DNA of 64,000 bases from Candidatus Kurthia intestinigallinarum (GTDB taxonomy: Bacteria > Bacillota > Bacilli > Bacillales_A > Planococcaceae). Location of the stretch: assembly GCF_003991225.1 (NCBI RefSeq), contig NZ_JTFC01000041.1:1-64000 (forward strand), read 5' to 3'. A program made the translations under genes and the position numbers. Below, piece by piece: positions 53,209 through 60,562 of this stretch. Under the pieces are notes generated by a model. That model was not told the DNA's origin. It did not search any database and saw nothing but the letters and a program-made list of their open reading frames with translations. Numbering within the stretch: position 1 is the first letter of the stretch; the number at the start of each line of letters is the position of its first letter.

Positions 53209-53457
53209 ATGTTTGAGAGTCCTTATATAGGCTTTGTTTTTTTGATGTTTCCGATAGTATTTGTATATCTATTCTCGCTCAAAAAAACAAAAGAATTATA
53301 TTTTAATGATTCAGATTGGGAGGCTTTCAGAAAAATAACTCCTTTTTCTCCCAAGGTTAACTATTACTTATGGGCTATTTTCATTTATGGAGGGTGTGCA
53401 TTTTTATTTTATTGTTTGATGCTCAAGATTTTATATGATTTTGGAGTAATTGATTAA
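53209..53457 (+). CDS. Candidate membrane immunity protein
   Basis: An 82-residue protein with helices at about 6-24 and 53-76 (MFESPYIGFVFLMFPIVFVYLF and LWAIFIYGGCAFLFYCLMLK) and a polar middle. AAAGGCGTGAAAT precedes the ATG. It starts 97 bp after the Rhs toxin-like end on the same strand, the usual place of the cognate immunity gene. A membrane immunity protein would match a membrane-active toxin. I recognise no family. Confidence 0.6.
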   Translation: MFESPYIGFVFLMFPIVFVYLFSLKKTKELYFNDSDWEAFRKITPFSPKVNYYLWAIFIYGGCAFLFYCLMLKILYDFGVID

Positions 53458-53468
53458 GAATTTTGTAT

Positions 53469-53555
53469 TCAAATAAAATATACACGATCAGACTTTAGTA
53501 TAGAATAAAGAGATTCAATTGACGCATTATTAGCTGCATAGGCATTGACCAAAGG
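53469..53555 (-). mobile_element. IS3-family OrfB remnant
   Basis: The reverse strand reads PLVNAYAANNASIESLYSILKS and on to a TGA stop. NASIES...LKS is the region around the last catalytic Glu of IS3-family DDE transposases. Only about 28 codons remain, with no start, so it is a decayed fragment. Confidence 0.6.
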
Positions 53556-53770
53556 CGGATATAAAGGCTATGAAAAATATGGATAGTAGGTGTAATGATT
53601 TTTTAAATGATATCCTATTTGAAATAATTTTCTTAATCTTATTTTTTTCAATGGGTTCTATTTATTCAATGATTAAGTTTCTTGGAGCTGCGATGATAGA
53701 AAAAAATACTCTGTTTTCGTCACTACCGATAACACCCCTTTACATGAATTGCATACACAATTTAAACACG

Positions 53771-53800
53771 AAAAAGGCAGTCAATCGACTGCCTTTTTTT
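53771..53800. terminator. Bidirectional terminator
   Basis: AAAAAGGCAGTC/GACTGCCTTTTTTT with a 4-nt loop. It falls inside an ORF of 115 codons that is therefore not taken as real. The rest of 53556-53931 shows no gene. Confidence 0.85.
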
Positions 53801-53931
53801 CTTGATTTTTTATTAGTTCGCTTCTCTAATCCCTTGGTAGTTTCAAAAGATTATCCTTTGATTTTCAATTTGGAGAAAATCGTATGTATTTTTGTTTCCA
53901 ACACAACATGCTTTTGATTATTTAAACAGCA

Positions 53932-54218
53932 CCTCTTTGCATTTTGATGAATGGCAATAGAGAACTTTCCCCAACTGGCACATTTGATACGCAAGTTACA
54001 GTTGCTCGGATCTCTTTTACTTGAACCCGAAGAGCCGCCTGCGCTTCTAATGTTTCCCCTCTATACTTTGTTGTGTTGATGATGTATTCGTTATCTCCTG
54101 TTCGTTGAGCAATTGCTGTTGCATATGAAAAAAGCGTCCCTCCTTGAATCGTGATCGTATCTGATGGAACGGATAATTTCCCGTCAAGCTAGTGTGCAAT
54201 GGCTTTTTCAGCTTTCAT
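53932..54218 (-). pseudogene. 95-codon ORF with in-frame TAG at codon 10
   Basis: Reads MKAEKAIAH-stop-LDGKLSVPSDTITIQGGTL to PFIKMQRGAV; TAG at 54189-54191. AGGAGGG precedes the ATG by 8 nt. Beta-rich small protein, possibly phage-structural or surface related, but unrecognised. It directly follows another short ORF with an in-frame stop, and the two look like an operon. CAG at codon 10 would restore it. Confidence 0.6.
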
Positions 54219-54229
54219 GGTGAGCCCTC

Positions 54230-54457
54230 CTATGCAAATTTACGAGCTGGCAGAACAACACTTGCTGTTGGCTCGAATGTGATAGTTTGTGTTTGGTCGT
54301 CAATTACTTTAACTGGAAATTCGCGCACCGATTTGCCATCGAGTGTAGCTTGCGAAAAGCTTACAACGTCCCCTACTGAAATTTATTCTAAAGAATCAAT
54401 TGCGCTAAATGTTATTGCTGACCAACCTGTGATACCTTTAGTGTTTACCATTAACAT
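54230..54457 (-). pseudogene. 75-codon ORF with in-frame TAA at codon 25
   Basis: Reads MLMVNTKGITGWSAITFSAIDSLE-stop-ISVGDVVSFSQATLDGK and on to LPARKFA; TAA at 54383-54385. AGGAGG lies 9 nt before the ATG. It ends 11 nt before the next ORF of the pair. Beta-rich. The strong ribosome-binding sites on both ORFs argue they were real genes. No family recognised. Confidence 0.6.
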
Positions 54458-54486
54458 AATAAAAATCCTCCTAAGATTAACTGTAG

Positions 54487-54840
54487 TTATAGTTTGTAAG
54501 TGTAGAAATCTATATAGATGCTAAGATCTTCTTCGACTGCTTGTTCTGGAAATACGGACCAATCCATTCTTTTAATAGAGAGGGATAATCCATACTTCTC
54601 TAAGATATAAAGAAGTGAATCCTCAATCATTCGAAATACGCAGCCCGCCGTATTCCTCTTGAATTTTTTAGATAGTCTATTGAAGTATTCTGTGGGGACG
54701 TTGTACAACCTTACGAAGCAGGAAAATTTAGTGTCCGCTTCATTAACTTCTAACGTTTCCAATACCGTATGTGCTATACGCAAAGATTGTGAATATACAT
54801 AGTCGAAAAATTTATCTGGGAATTCAAGTTCATGCGACAC
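54487..54840 (-). CDS. Protein of unknown function in a phage-like cluster
   Basis: A 117-residue helical protein (GTG start; MSHELEFPDKFFDYVYSQSLRIAHTVLETLEV, ending SIYIDFYTYKL). It starts 3 nt after the stop of the 48-residue ORF upstream, so the two may be translated together. No clear ribosome-binding site. I recognise no family. Confidence 0.5.
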   Translation of the reverse strand: MSHELEFPDKFFDYVYSQSLRIAHTVLETLEVNEADTKFSCFVRLYNVPTEYFNRLSKKFKRNTAGCVFRMIEDSLLYILEKYGLSLSIKRMDWSVFPEQAVEEDLSIYIDFYTYKL

Positions 54841-54843
54841 AGC

Positions 54844-54990
54844 CTAAACGCAAAGCTCTTTGGTTGCGCCAATCATCTTTAAGAAGTTGATTTGTGTGCG
54901 CACATAATGTGAATTCTCTAGGCCACCAGCTTCGAACCAGTCGTGCAAACGTTTGTTGACATCTCTTGCAACGTATACCGGTACTTGCAT
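54844..54990 (-). CDS. Small ORF, 48 residues, unknown
   Basis: MQVPVYVARDVNKRLHDWFEAGGL then NSHYVRTQINFLKMIGATKELCV. Amphipathic-helical, possibly DNA-binding. The ribosome-binding site is weak. A second frame just upstream (MTIKNEMILKELKR from about 55033) suggests a longer gene broken by a frameshift near 54990. Confidence 0.45.
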   Translation of the reverse strand: MQVPVYVARDVNKRLHDWFEAGGLENSHYVRTQINFLKMIGATKELCV

Positions 54991-55114
54991 CGTTTCAGTT
55001 CTTTTAGAATCATTTCGTTTTTAATAGTCATTAGTAAATCCCTATTCAATAAAGAATGGAGCTTGTTTGTTCAACACTGTAATTAATTTTAGGCAGATGT
55101 TAGCAGTACTAGAA

Positions 55115-55339
55115 TTATTGAAGTCTTTGTTCAAACCATTTACTTTGTTCTTTTTGCGACTCTACAAGCTCTTCATTTGATTCCAAACACCATGTAGTTA
55201 GGCCGAAAGAGATAGCCCAGATACATGCATAAAAGAAGTCATATGTAAGCAGATAGTAAATCGATTCAGTGGCATTGTAGATATTGATAGCCCACGTAAA
55301 GCGTTGAAGTAAGCGTGAGCCGTTAGCTGATGTTGTCAT
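55115..55339 (-). CDS. Small membrane protein of unknown function
   Basis: A 74-residue protein with one or two hydrophobic stretches (AINIYNATESIYYLLTYDFFYACIWAISFGLTTWCL) and a polar, charged tail (NEELVESQKEQSKWFEQRLQ). AGAAGGCG precedes the ATG at 55339. Topology recalls small phage holin-like proteins, but this is only a guess. Confidence 0.5.
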   Translation of the reverse strand: MTTSANGSRLLQRFTWAINIYNATESIYYLLTYDFFYACIWAISFGLTTWCLESNEELVESQKEQSKWFEQRLQ

Positions 55340-55504
55340 GCAGTTCGCCTTCTGTTGAAACATTGGAGCAATTTATTGATGCGTCGATGGCATATGCTAA
55401 GCCATCGACGAATATTGTACTGTCATGTAGCTCGAAAAAAAGTATTTTACCATATACTGAATAAATAAAATACGATACAATAGAGGTAATAACATAACGT
55501 GTAT

Positions 55505-55665
55505 GAGCTGGTGCGTGTGAGAGCATGCTTAAAAGGGAAGCGCGGTGAAAATCCGCCACTGTCCCGCAACTGTGATTCGGAGTCTTTTATGATAAGCCAC
55601 TGGGAAACTGGGAAGGCATAGAAGATGTGGATGAGAAGTCAGGAGACCTGCCAGTATCTAGTACA
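55505..55665 (+). promoter_or_regulatory. Cobalamin (AdoCbl) riboswitch
   Basis: Contains the conserved core in order: GGGAAGCGCGGTGAAAATCC, GCCACTGTCCCGCAACTGTGA, the AAGCCACTGGGAAACTGGGAAGGC segment and GTCAGGAGACCTGCC closing the P1 side. It lies on the plus strand. A terminator follows at 55758-55787. Confidence 0.93.
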
Positions 55666-55757
55666 CACCAAATGCCTACGTGGAAATAGGCGGTGTTTTG
55701 TGCGAAAGTATCGTGGTGTAAGATAGGCCACTTATTTGACTATGCATAAAAATCCAG

Positions 55758-55787
55758 CGCTATTTCTTTATTGAAATAGCGTTTTTT
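55758..55787 (+). terminator. Riboswitch expression-platform terminator
   Basis: CGCTATTTC/GAAATAGCG with a 6-nt loop and TTTTTTG, about 95 nt after the aptamer. It is a plausible ligand-dependent terminator controlling the small ORFs downstream. Confidence 0.75.
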
Positions 55788-55826
55788 GTTTGGCTTATGT
55801 TAAATAAAAAATGAGGAGTTTTACAA

Positions 55827-56006
55827 ATGAATGAAAACACGTATGTAGATCAATTTTGGATAATGATTTTAAACAACCAGGTAGCAGGTGTATATTCTAC
55901 AATGCAGGATATGCAAGCGGAATTAGTTGACGACCATCCACAAGAGCAGCAACTGATTATGCAGGCTTATGAAATTGTACGCCGTGAGTTAGTAGGACGT
56001 AGTTAA
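55827..56006 (+). CDS. 59-residue ORF downstream of the cobalamin riboswitch
   Basis: MNENTYVDQFWIMILNNQVAGVY then STMQDMQAELVDDHPQEQQ to VRRELVGRS. A soluble, helical acidic protein. ATGAGGAG precedes the ATG. It is the first ORF after the riboswitch terminator and so the expected regulated gene. I recognise no cobalamin-related family. Confidence 0.6.
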   Translation: MNENTYVDQFWIMILNNQVAGVYSTMQDMQAELVDDHPQEQQLIMQAYEIVRRELVGRS

Positions 56007-56007
56007 T

Positions 56008-56097
56008 ATGTTAAATGAAGCGGAAATGGATGAGCTTTTGCATGATTGGGACGGAGAAGAGCCGTTATATCAGGAATTTGAATTGATTTGTGCATAG
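56008..56097 (+). CDS. 29-residue ORF overlapping the riboswitch-controlled transcript
   Basis: MLNEAEMDELLHDWDGEEPLY then QEFELICA. It starts two nt after the previous stop, so it is likely coupled. Very short and acidic; it may be a remnant of a truncated gene rather than a functional peptide. Confidence 0.4.
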   Translation: MLNEAEMDELLHDWDGEEPLYQEFELICA

Positions 56098-56117
56098 GGA
56101 AATGGAGAGGATGTTAG

Positions 56118-56429
56118 ATGAAAAATTTGACGCTACAAGACATCGTTAATAGAAAAATCCAGTATATTAAAAATCGTTCCCCAGAAGAAAAGATAGATTT
56201 TGAGATTTACGATAGGGGGAGCCTTAAAGCATCTGTTGAGATTTTAAGTGATATAGAAACTTTAGATGAAAATGCATTTGTTAAAAAATATCTCGACTTT
56301 ATTCAAGCGAATAAAGAGACAAAATTCATCCTTGAAGAAGAGATAGAAGAATTTGATGGTTATAATAATTTTATTGTGTCTGTTCTCATGCTTTTGAACC
56401 CGATATATGAATATGATTTAGACGATTAA
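56118..56429 (+). CDS. Acidic protein of unknown function
   Basis: A 103-residue acidic, helical protein (MKNLTLQDIVNRKIQYIKNRSPEEKIDFEIYDRGSLKASVEIL and onward) with the ending LMLLNPIYEYDLDD. GGAGAGGATG precedes the ATG. Soluble. Its size and charge resemble immunity proteins, but there is no toxin partner next to it. It probably shares the riboswitch transcript, 20 nt from the previous ORF. A terminator follows. Confidence 0.6.
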   Translation: MKNLTLQDIVNRKIQYIKNRSPEEKIDFEIYDRGSLKASVEILSDIETLDENAFVKKYLDFIQANKETKFILEEEIEEFDGYNNFIVSVLMLLNPIYEYDLDD

Positions 56430-56441
56430 TTTCTAATGAAT

Positions 56442-56487
56442 AAAAACGCGTACCTGACCAAGTATATGGTAGGTACGCGTTTTTTTC
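56442..56487 (+). terminator. Terminator of the riboswitch-controlled ORFs
   Basis: AAAACGCGTACCT/AGGTACGCGTTTTTTT with a 15-nt loop. Confidence 0.85.
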
Positions 56488-56502
56488 TGATTAGTCACGA
56501 TT

Positions 56503-56735
56503 TATATACCGAAAGCGATGATGGAATGATTTCCTGCTTCCATCATTTCTAGAAAGTAATCCAGCTTATCAAATTGATAATATAATTCTTCTTTAGATTA
56601 GAAATCGACGTCTTTCACTTGTTCTAAAACAAAGGGATCTGATGGCATCGCACGAACAATTTCCCTAAGCTTTTCAATGCAGTGTATAAAAGAAGGCATC
56701 GATTCTTTCAATAATACAGTCGCTTTGAAATAATC
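56503..56735 (-). pseudogene. Truncated ORF with in-frame TAA
   Basis: The reverse strand reads DYFKATVLLKESMPSFIHCI then EKLREIVRAMPSDPFVLEQV, KDVDF-stop-SKEELYYQFDKLDYFLEMMEAGN, HSIIAFGI-stop; TAA at 56598-56600. No start codon or ribosome-binding site at the upstream end, which runs into the divergent 56826 gene. A helical protein fragment of unknown family; CAA at the stop would restore it. Confidence 0.55.
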
Positions 56736-56825
56736 TATGTGTCTATAATAAATACTATTTTTGCGAAAAGAAGGGATTGTGCAATTGCCTATAGAATACG
56801 ATTATATAAGTTCCTAAGAGATGGG

Positions 56826-57449
56826 GTGTTTGTCTTGTTAAATTATCCACTTATTGCGCCGCCTTTTGACATGAAAGATTTTGAAGAAATGAATAAAGGT
56901 GAAGCGAAGCAATTTTTTGATTGGTATATTTCTGAGATTCCTTCACGACTTAATGTGCTAGAGCAGTTAACACAAGGAAAAATCGAGCTGGATTTCTCGC
57001 CAGCGTCACTTATTCACCTGTTTGATTGGTATTTGTCTGTTATCAATTTATACAAACTTTCGGAGGAAGAATTGGAGGAGATTTTTCAATCATGGGATGG
57101 CCTGCCATGGTTTGTGTACGAAAGTGAAAAAGAAAGTCTGTTAGAGCATCCCTATGAGATAGATCAGGAAGATTACGCACTTGCATTGGATATTTCCATT
57201 TATTTTGCGGAGACTATTCGCGCTCATTTTCCAGAAGTACAATGGGCATATAAAACGAAACCAAAATCAGATGCAGAGCTCAATCAACCTATCTTGCTAT
57301 TTGAAACAGAAACGATTTATTACGAAAGAAACCCACGAAGGCTTCTACTTGTAATCATTGAGTACATTAAAAAGCATGATGTAACGTCTAAAAGTCTATT
57401 TGATATGTTTCATCAAGACGGGCAGCTAATTTTGGGAGAAGATGAATAA
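56826..57449 (+). CDS. Protein of unknown function
   Basis: About 207 residues from GTG 56826 (VFVLLNYPLIAPPFDMKDFEEMNKGEAK and onward). The frame is open further upstream to 56739, but that part is low-complexity and lacks a ribosome-binding site; a TTG at 56835 is an alternative. Tryptophan- and Glu-rich, helical (FFDWYISEIPSRLNVLEQL, LIHLFDWYLSVINLYKLSEEELEEIFQSWDG). It resembles immunity-type proteins of polymorphic toxin loci in composition only. Soluble. A terminator follows. Confidence 0.65.
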   Translation: MFVLLNYPLIAPPFDMKDFEEMNKGEAKQFFDWYISEIPSRLNVLEQLTQGKIELDFSPASLIHLFDWYLSVINLYKLSEEELEEIFQSWDGLPWFVYESEKESLLEHPYEIDQEDYALALDISIYFAETIRAHFPEVQWAYKTKPKSDAELNQPILLFETETIYYERNPRRLLLVIIEYIKKHDVTSKSLFDMFHQDGQLILGEDE

Positions 57450-57454
57450 AATGA

Positions 57455-57494
57455 AAAAGGTACGAAGCAGTTAGATGGCTTGGTACCTTTTTTA
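57455..57494 (+). terminator. Bidirectional terminator
   Basis: AAAAAGGTAC/GTACCTTTTTT stem with a 19-nt loop. Confidence 0.7.
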
Positions 57495-57555
57495 TATGGC
57501 AAATGGTTTAGAAAAAGGGAGCATATTAGGCAAGGAGTATGAGCCTTTTCATGCA

Positions 57556-58974
57556 CTATATCGTCAGCATCGAAGCGAGTTTTTGAATACCTATTTCCAT
57601 CTGCTCAAAAGTGGCATAGGCATAGGATAAGCGTAGATGATGAAAATCATTTGGCTGATAGACATATCCGGGGTGAATAATGATTTTTTGCTCGAGCATC
57701 GTCGTAAATAAAGCTTTTGTAATGACGGGCTCTGAAAATTTCAGCCAAATATAAAAGCCTCCTTTTGGAGATGTCCATGTGGCAATGTGATGGAAGTATT
57801 TCACAAGAAGCTGCTCGAGAAAATCAGCACGTATTTTTAATTGCTGTCGAAGGGTAACGAGTGATTTTTCGTATAGGCCCGTCGTTAGCCAATGAGTTAA
57901 AATTGCTTGTGAAATCGCACTTGAGCCATAATCCGTCTGCATTTTAATATCTGCCAAGCGTCGAATCACGGTTTTAGGACCGACAATCCAGCCAATACGT
58001 AGTCCGGGGCTGATCGTTTTCGAAACACTGCCCACATAAAGCACCTGCCCTGTCTGGTCGAGGGTTTTAATTGGGCGGCTTTTTGCTTCGTCAAATAGCA
58101 ATTCACCATACACATCGTCTTCAAGTATCGGAATCGACAGCTTACTACATATATCATACACATCTCTTTTTTCTTTCTCTGTCCAGATGCGTCCCGTTGG
58201 ATTTTCGAGCGTTGGAATCGCATAAAAAAGACCATGACGATTTCGTTTCAGCTTCGCCAATGTGTCGTGAAGATTCGACGGATTATCGACGCCGTACAGA
58301 TGCATGCCCGCTGATTGAAATGGATGAATCGAATTTAAATAAGAAGCCTTTTGCTGGAAAACAAATGAGCCCGGCTCTAATAATCCAACAGCAGTTAGCT
58401 GGAATGCCTGCAGTGCACCGGAAATAATCAAAATATTATCAGCTGTTGTTTCAATACCTCTTTTTTTCAAATGAATACAAAGATTTTCACGTAGCTCCTG
58501 ATTGCCCTGTGGCTCCGAATAACCGATTGCTTGCGGGGAAAGGGTGATGTTTTTTAGCGAGTTTTCGAGTGCCTGTGTTGGTAAAAGCTCTAATGCAAGT
58601 TCGCCTGTCCCTAAGCGTATCATGTCCTGTCTTTGCTCATAATCATTAATTAATTGAATGGTTTCGATGTTTGGCTTATGGATACTGGCGTTAATTTGCT
58701 GCTGCCATTTTGGCTGAGAAAGCAAATAAGGCCAAGGATTTTGGGCAATAAATGTACCAGAGCCAACAGCTGTTTCAAGCAAGCCGTTTGCCTTTAATTC
58801 CTCCATTGCGGTGTTGATGGTGCTACGATTAACGTCAAATTGTACAGCTAAGGCGCGCTGTGACGGACATTTCATACCGATTGGAAAATCACCACAGGCA
58901 ATGCGTTCGGTAAACCAATTCACAATTTGTGTATGATACGTTTGATAGCTCTCTTTTGTAGGCTTCCACTCCAT
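57556..58974 (-). CDS. MocR-family (GntR HTH + aminotransferase) regulator
   Basis: A 472-residue fusion. The N-terminal GntR winged helix (about 10-80, GMKCPSQRALAVQFDVNRSTINTAMEELKANGLLETAVGSGTF) is followed by a type-I aminotransferase domain with LGTGELALELLP, SVSKTISPGLRIGWIVG (PLP lysine in SVSKT) and FYIWLKF. MocR proteins sense PLP or an amino acid and repress or activate neighbours. It is divergent from the LysE-family exporter at 59082 and probably controls it through the palindromes between them. Confidence 0.92.
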   Translation of the reverse strand: MEWKPTKESYQTYHTQIVNWFTERIACGDFPIGMKCPSQRALAVQFDVNRSTINTAMEELKANGLLETAVGSGTFIAQNPWPYLLSQPKWQQQINASIHKPNIETIQLINDYEQRQDMIRLGTGELALELLPTQALENSLKNITLSPQAIGYSEPQGNQELRENLCIHLKKRGIETTADNILIISGALQAFQLTAVGLLEPGSFVFQQKASYLNSIHPFQSAGMHLYGVDNPSNLHDTLAKLKRNRHGLFYAIPTLENPTGRIWTEKEKRDVYDICSKLSIPILEDDVYGELLFDEAKSRPIKTLDQTGQVLYVGSVSKTISPGLRIGWIVGPKTVIRRLADIKMQTDYGSSAISQAILTHWLTTGLYEKSLVTLRQQLKIRADFLEQLLVKYFHHIATWTSPKGGFYIWLKFSEPVITKALFTTMLEQKIIIHPGYVYQPNDFHHLRLSYAYATFEQMEIGIQKLASMLTI

Positions 58975-58998
58975 ATAAGGTCAAGGTCTCCTTTTAAA

Positions 58999-59026
58999 TT
59001 GGTTGGGTAAATAACCAACCAATTGG
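58999..59026. promoter_or_regulatory. MocR-type operator between the divergent mocR and lysE genes
   Basis: TTGGTTG (58999-59005) and CAACCAA (59016-59022) form an inverted repeat, and CCAATTGG (59019-59026) is a further palindrome. They lie in the shared 100 bp between the two genes. Confidence 0.6.
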
Positions 59027-59081
59027 TCGTTTTCTACCAGTATAGCCTGCGATAAAGTAAAAGGGAAATGGAGTGAGAGAA

Positions 59082-59684
59082 TTGGAAACGATTATACATG
59101 GATTTATTTTAGCATTGGGTCTTATTTTGCCATTAGGCGTACAAAATGTTTTTATTTTTACACAGGGCGCTACACAGCCGTCACTCATACGCGCATTACC
59201 TGCGAGTATTACTGCTTCAATTTGTGATACAATTTTGATTTTATTATCGGTAGGGGGGTTGTCTTTTTTAATTATGCAGCTTGAGTGGCTACGCATGGTG
59301 ATGATGATTGGTGGCGTTTTGTTTCTACTCTATATGAATGTATCGATTTGGCGTTCAGCACCGAGTGGGGAAATGGATGGTACTGCCTTACCTATCAAAA
59401 AACAAATTTTATTTGCTTGCTCGGTGTCTTTTTTAAACCCGTCTGCATTAGTAGATATTATAGGAGTCATTGGTACAAGCTCCTTGCAGTATAGTGGCTC
59501 GGAGCTTGTGTTATTTACCGCGAGTTGCATCATCGTGTCATGGATTTGGTTTTTTGCGCTGATGTTGGTCGGCTCACGCATGAAATATTTACATAATCAG
59601 CGAAAAGTGATGATCATTTTTAATAAAAGCGCTGCGATTTTTATTTTTGCAATGGCCATTTATTTAATGGCTGGCTCTATATAG
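59082..59684 (+). CDS. LysE-family amino-acid exporter
   Basis: A 200-residue exporter with six TM helices; LGLILPLGVQNVFIFTQGA is the LysE/ArgO signature. The start is taken as TTG 59082 (METIIHGF) because GGAG lies 8 nt upstream and it matches the family start; a GTG at 59073 is an alternative. It should export lysine, arginine or a related amino acid. Divergent from the MocR regulator. Confidence 0.9.
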   Translation: METIIHGFILALGLILPLGVQNVFIFTQGATQPSLIRALPASITASICDTILILLSVGGLSFLIMQLEWLRMVMMIGGVLFLLYMNVSIWRSAPSGEMDGTALPIKKQILFACSVSFLNPSALVDIIGVIGTSSLQYSGSELVLFTASCIIVSWIWFFALMLVGSRMKYLHNQRKVMIIFNKSAAIFIFAMAIYLMAGSI

Positions 59685-59696
59685 AACGCATTCTAA

Positions 59697-59729
59697 AAAG
59701 GGTGCTTGGTCATTGACCGAGCACCCTTT
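59697..59729 (+). terminator. Bidirectional terminator after lysE
   Basis: AAAGGGTGCTTGGTC/GACCGAGCACCCTTT with a 2-4 nt loop. Confidence 0.85.
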
Positions 59730-59737
59730 GATGTCAT

Positions 59738-59950
59738 TTATTCGAAATAAAAAAGGTCTTCAAATTTCATCTCCAGTGCGATGCATAAAATTAAGGCTAA
59801 TTTTGCGGTAGGGTTGAATTGCCCCGTTTCGAGTGAACTGATTGTATTTCTTGAGACGCCGATTAGTTCGGCGAGCTCTCGTTGAGACATTTTTCTCTTT
59901 TTTCGTGCAGCGCGAATATGATTTTTTAACAATAATTCCTCTTTATTCAT
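59738..59950 (-). CDS. Small XRE-type (YgzD-like) HTH regulator
   Basis: A 70-residue Cro/CI-type helix-turn-helix, MNKEELLLKNHIRAARKKRK then MSQRELAELIGVSRNTISSLETGQFNPT, of the short YgzD/YozG type. The ATG at 59950 has GTGGAG upstream; an in-frame GTG sits inside that site. Such regulators often accompany a membrane protein gene; here only a 20-codon membrane-like stub (about 59972-60034) remains between it and the TnpB remnant, so the partner was probably lost. Confidence 0.85.
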   Translation of the reverse strand: MNKEELLLKNHIRAARKKRKMSQRELAELIGVSRNTISSLETGQFNPTAKLALILCIALEMKFEDLFYFE

Positions 59951-60027
59951 TTCAATCAACTCCACTTATCAAGTTTGGAGGATGTACCCAACAATAAAAG
60001 TAATGCAAATGGCTGCATTTAAAATAG

Positions 60028-60405
60028 TCATATACAAATGACACCGTACTGACGAATGAATGCCGTCGTCAACTTGTGTAAGAAGTCCTCTCGCTGAAAT
60101 GCCACTTTTTCACGCAAACGCGCCACTTTACGCCGTTGTTTTTGGTAGTTCATGCAGTCTCGTAAAACCCGGTTGTCTTTTTTCGCTTGTTCGTAACGGC
60201 GTGAAAGGTTTCGTTGCTCACGTTTTAACTTTTGTTCCATCTTAGCCGTAAAGCGTTGGTTATCCACTTTACGCCCATCCGAAAGAATCGCGAAATCGGT
60301 GATGCCTAAATCAATGCCAATTGCTTGATGTGTTTTTGGCAGGGGGTGAAATTTGGGGACCTCGCACGTAATGGACACCGAGAAACAACCACTCGTGTGA
60401 TAATG
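60028..60405 (-). mobile_element. IS200/IS605 TnpB remnant
   Basis: The reverse strand reads SITCEVPKFHPLPK then QAIGIDLGITDFAILSDGRK (RuvC I with catalytic Asp), NQRFTAKMEQKLKREQRNLSRR, the NYQKQRRKVARLREKVAFQR bridge helix-like segment and FIRQYGVICI, where it ends in TGA. The N-terminal about 150 residues, the RuvC II/III motifs and the zinc finger are absent, so it cannot be an active RNA-guided nuclease. No omega RNA-like end was identified. Confidence 0.85.
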
Positions 60406-60562
60406 ATTCTAAAGACATATCATAATATTAATAAATTATTCATCTTTTATTTGAATAAGCATTTTTTATTATAAAAAAGGTTTTTAGGAGGAAAGATAGG
60501 GAAACAGAATACTGTAATTAGTTTCCAATAATTACAAAACAATTCTTTCTGGAGGGTATTAC

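Noticed and set aside
53570-53917. 115-codon plus-strand ORF after the immunity candidate
   Set aside because: A perfect terminator hairpin (53771-53800) lies in the middle of it, there is no ribosome-binding site, and the composition is not protein-like.
55323-55559. 78-codon minus-strand ORF over the riboswitch
   Set aside because: It lies antisense to the highly conserved cobalamin aptamer and has no ribosome-binding site. The coding appearance comes from the structured RNA.
60028-60405. Possible active TnpB RNA-guided nuclease
   Set aside because: Only the RuvC I and bridge region remain; RuvC II/III, the zinc finger and both element ends are missing.
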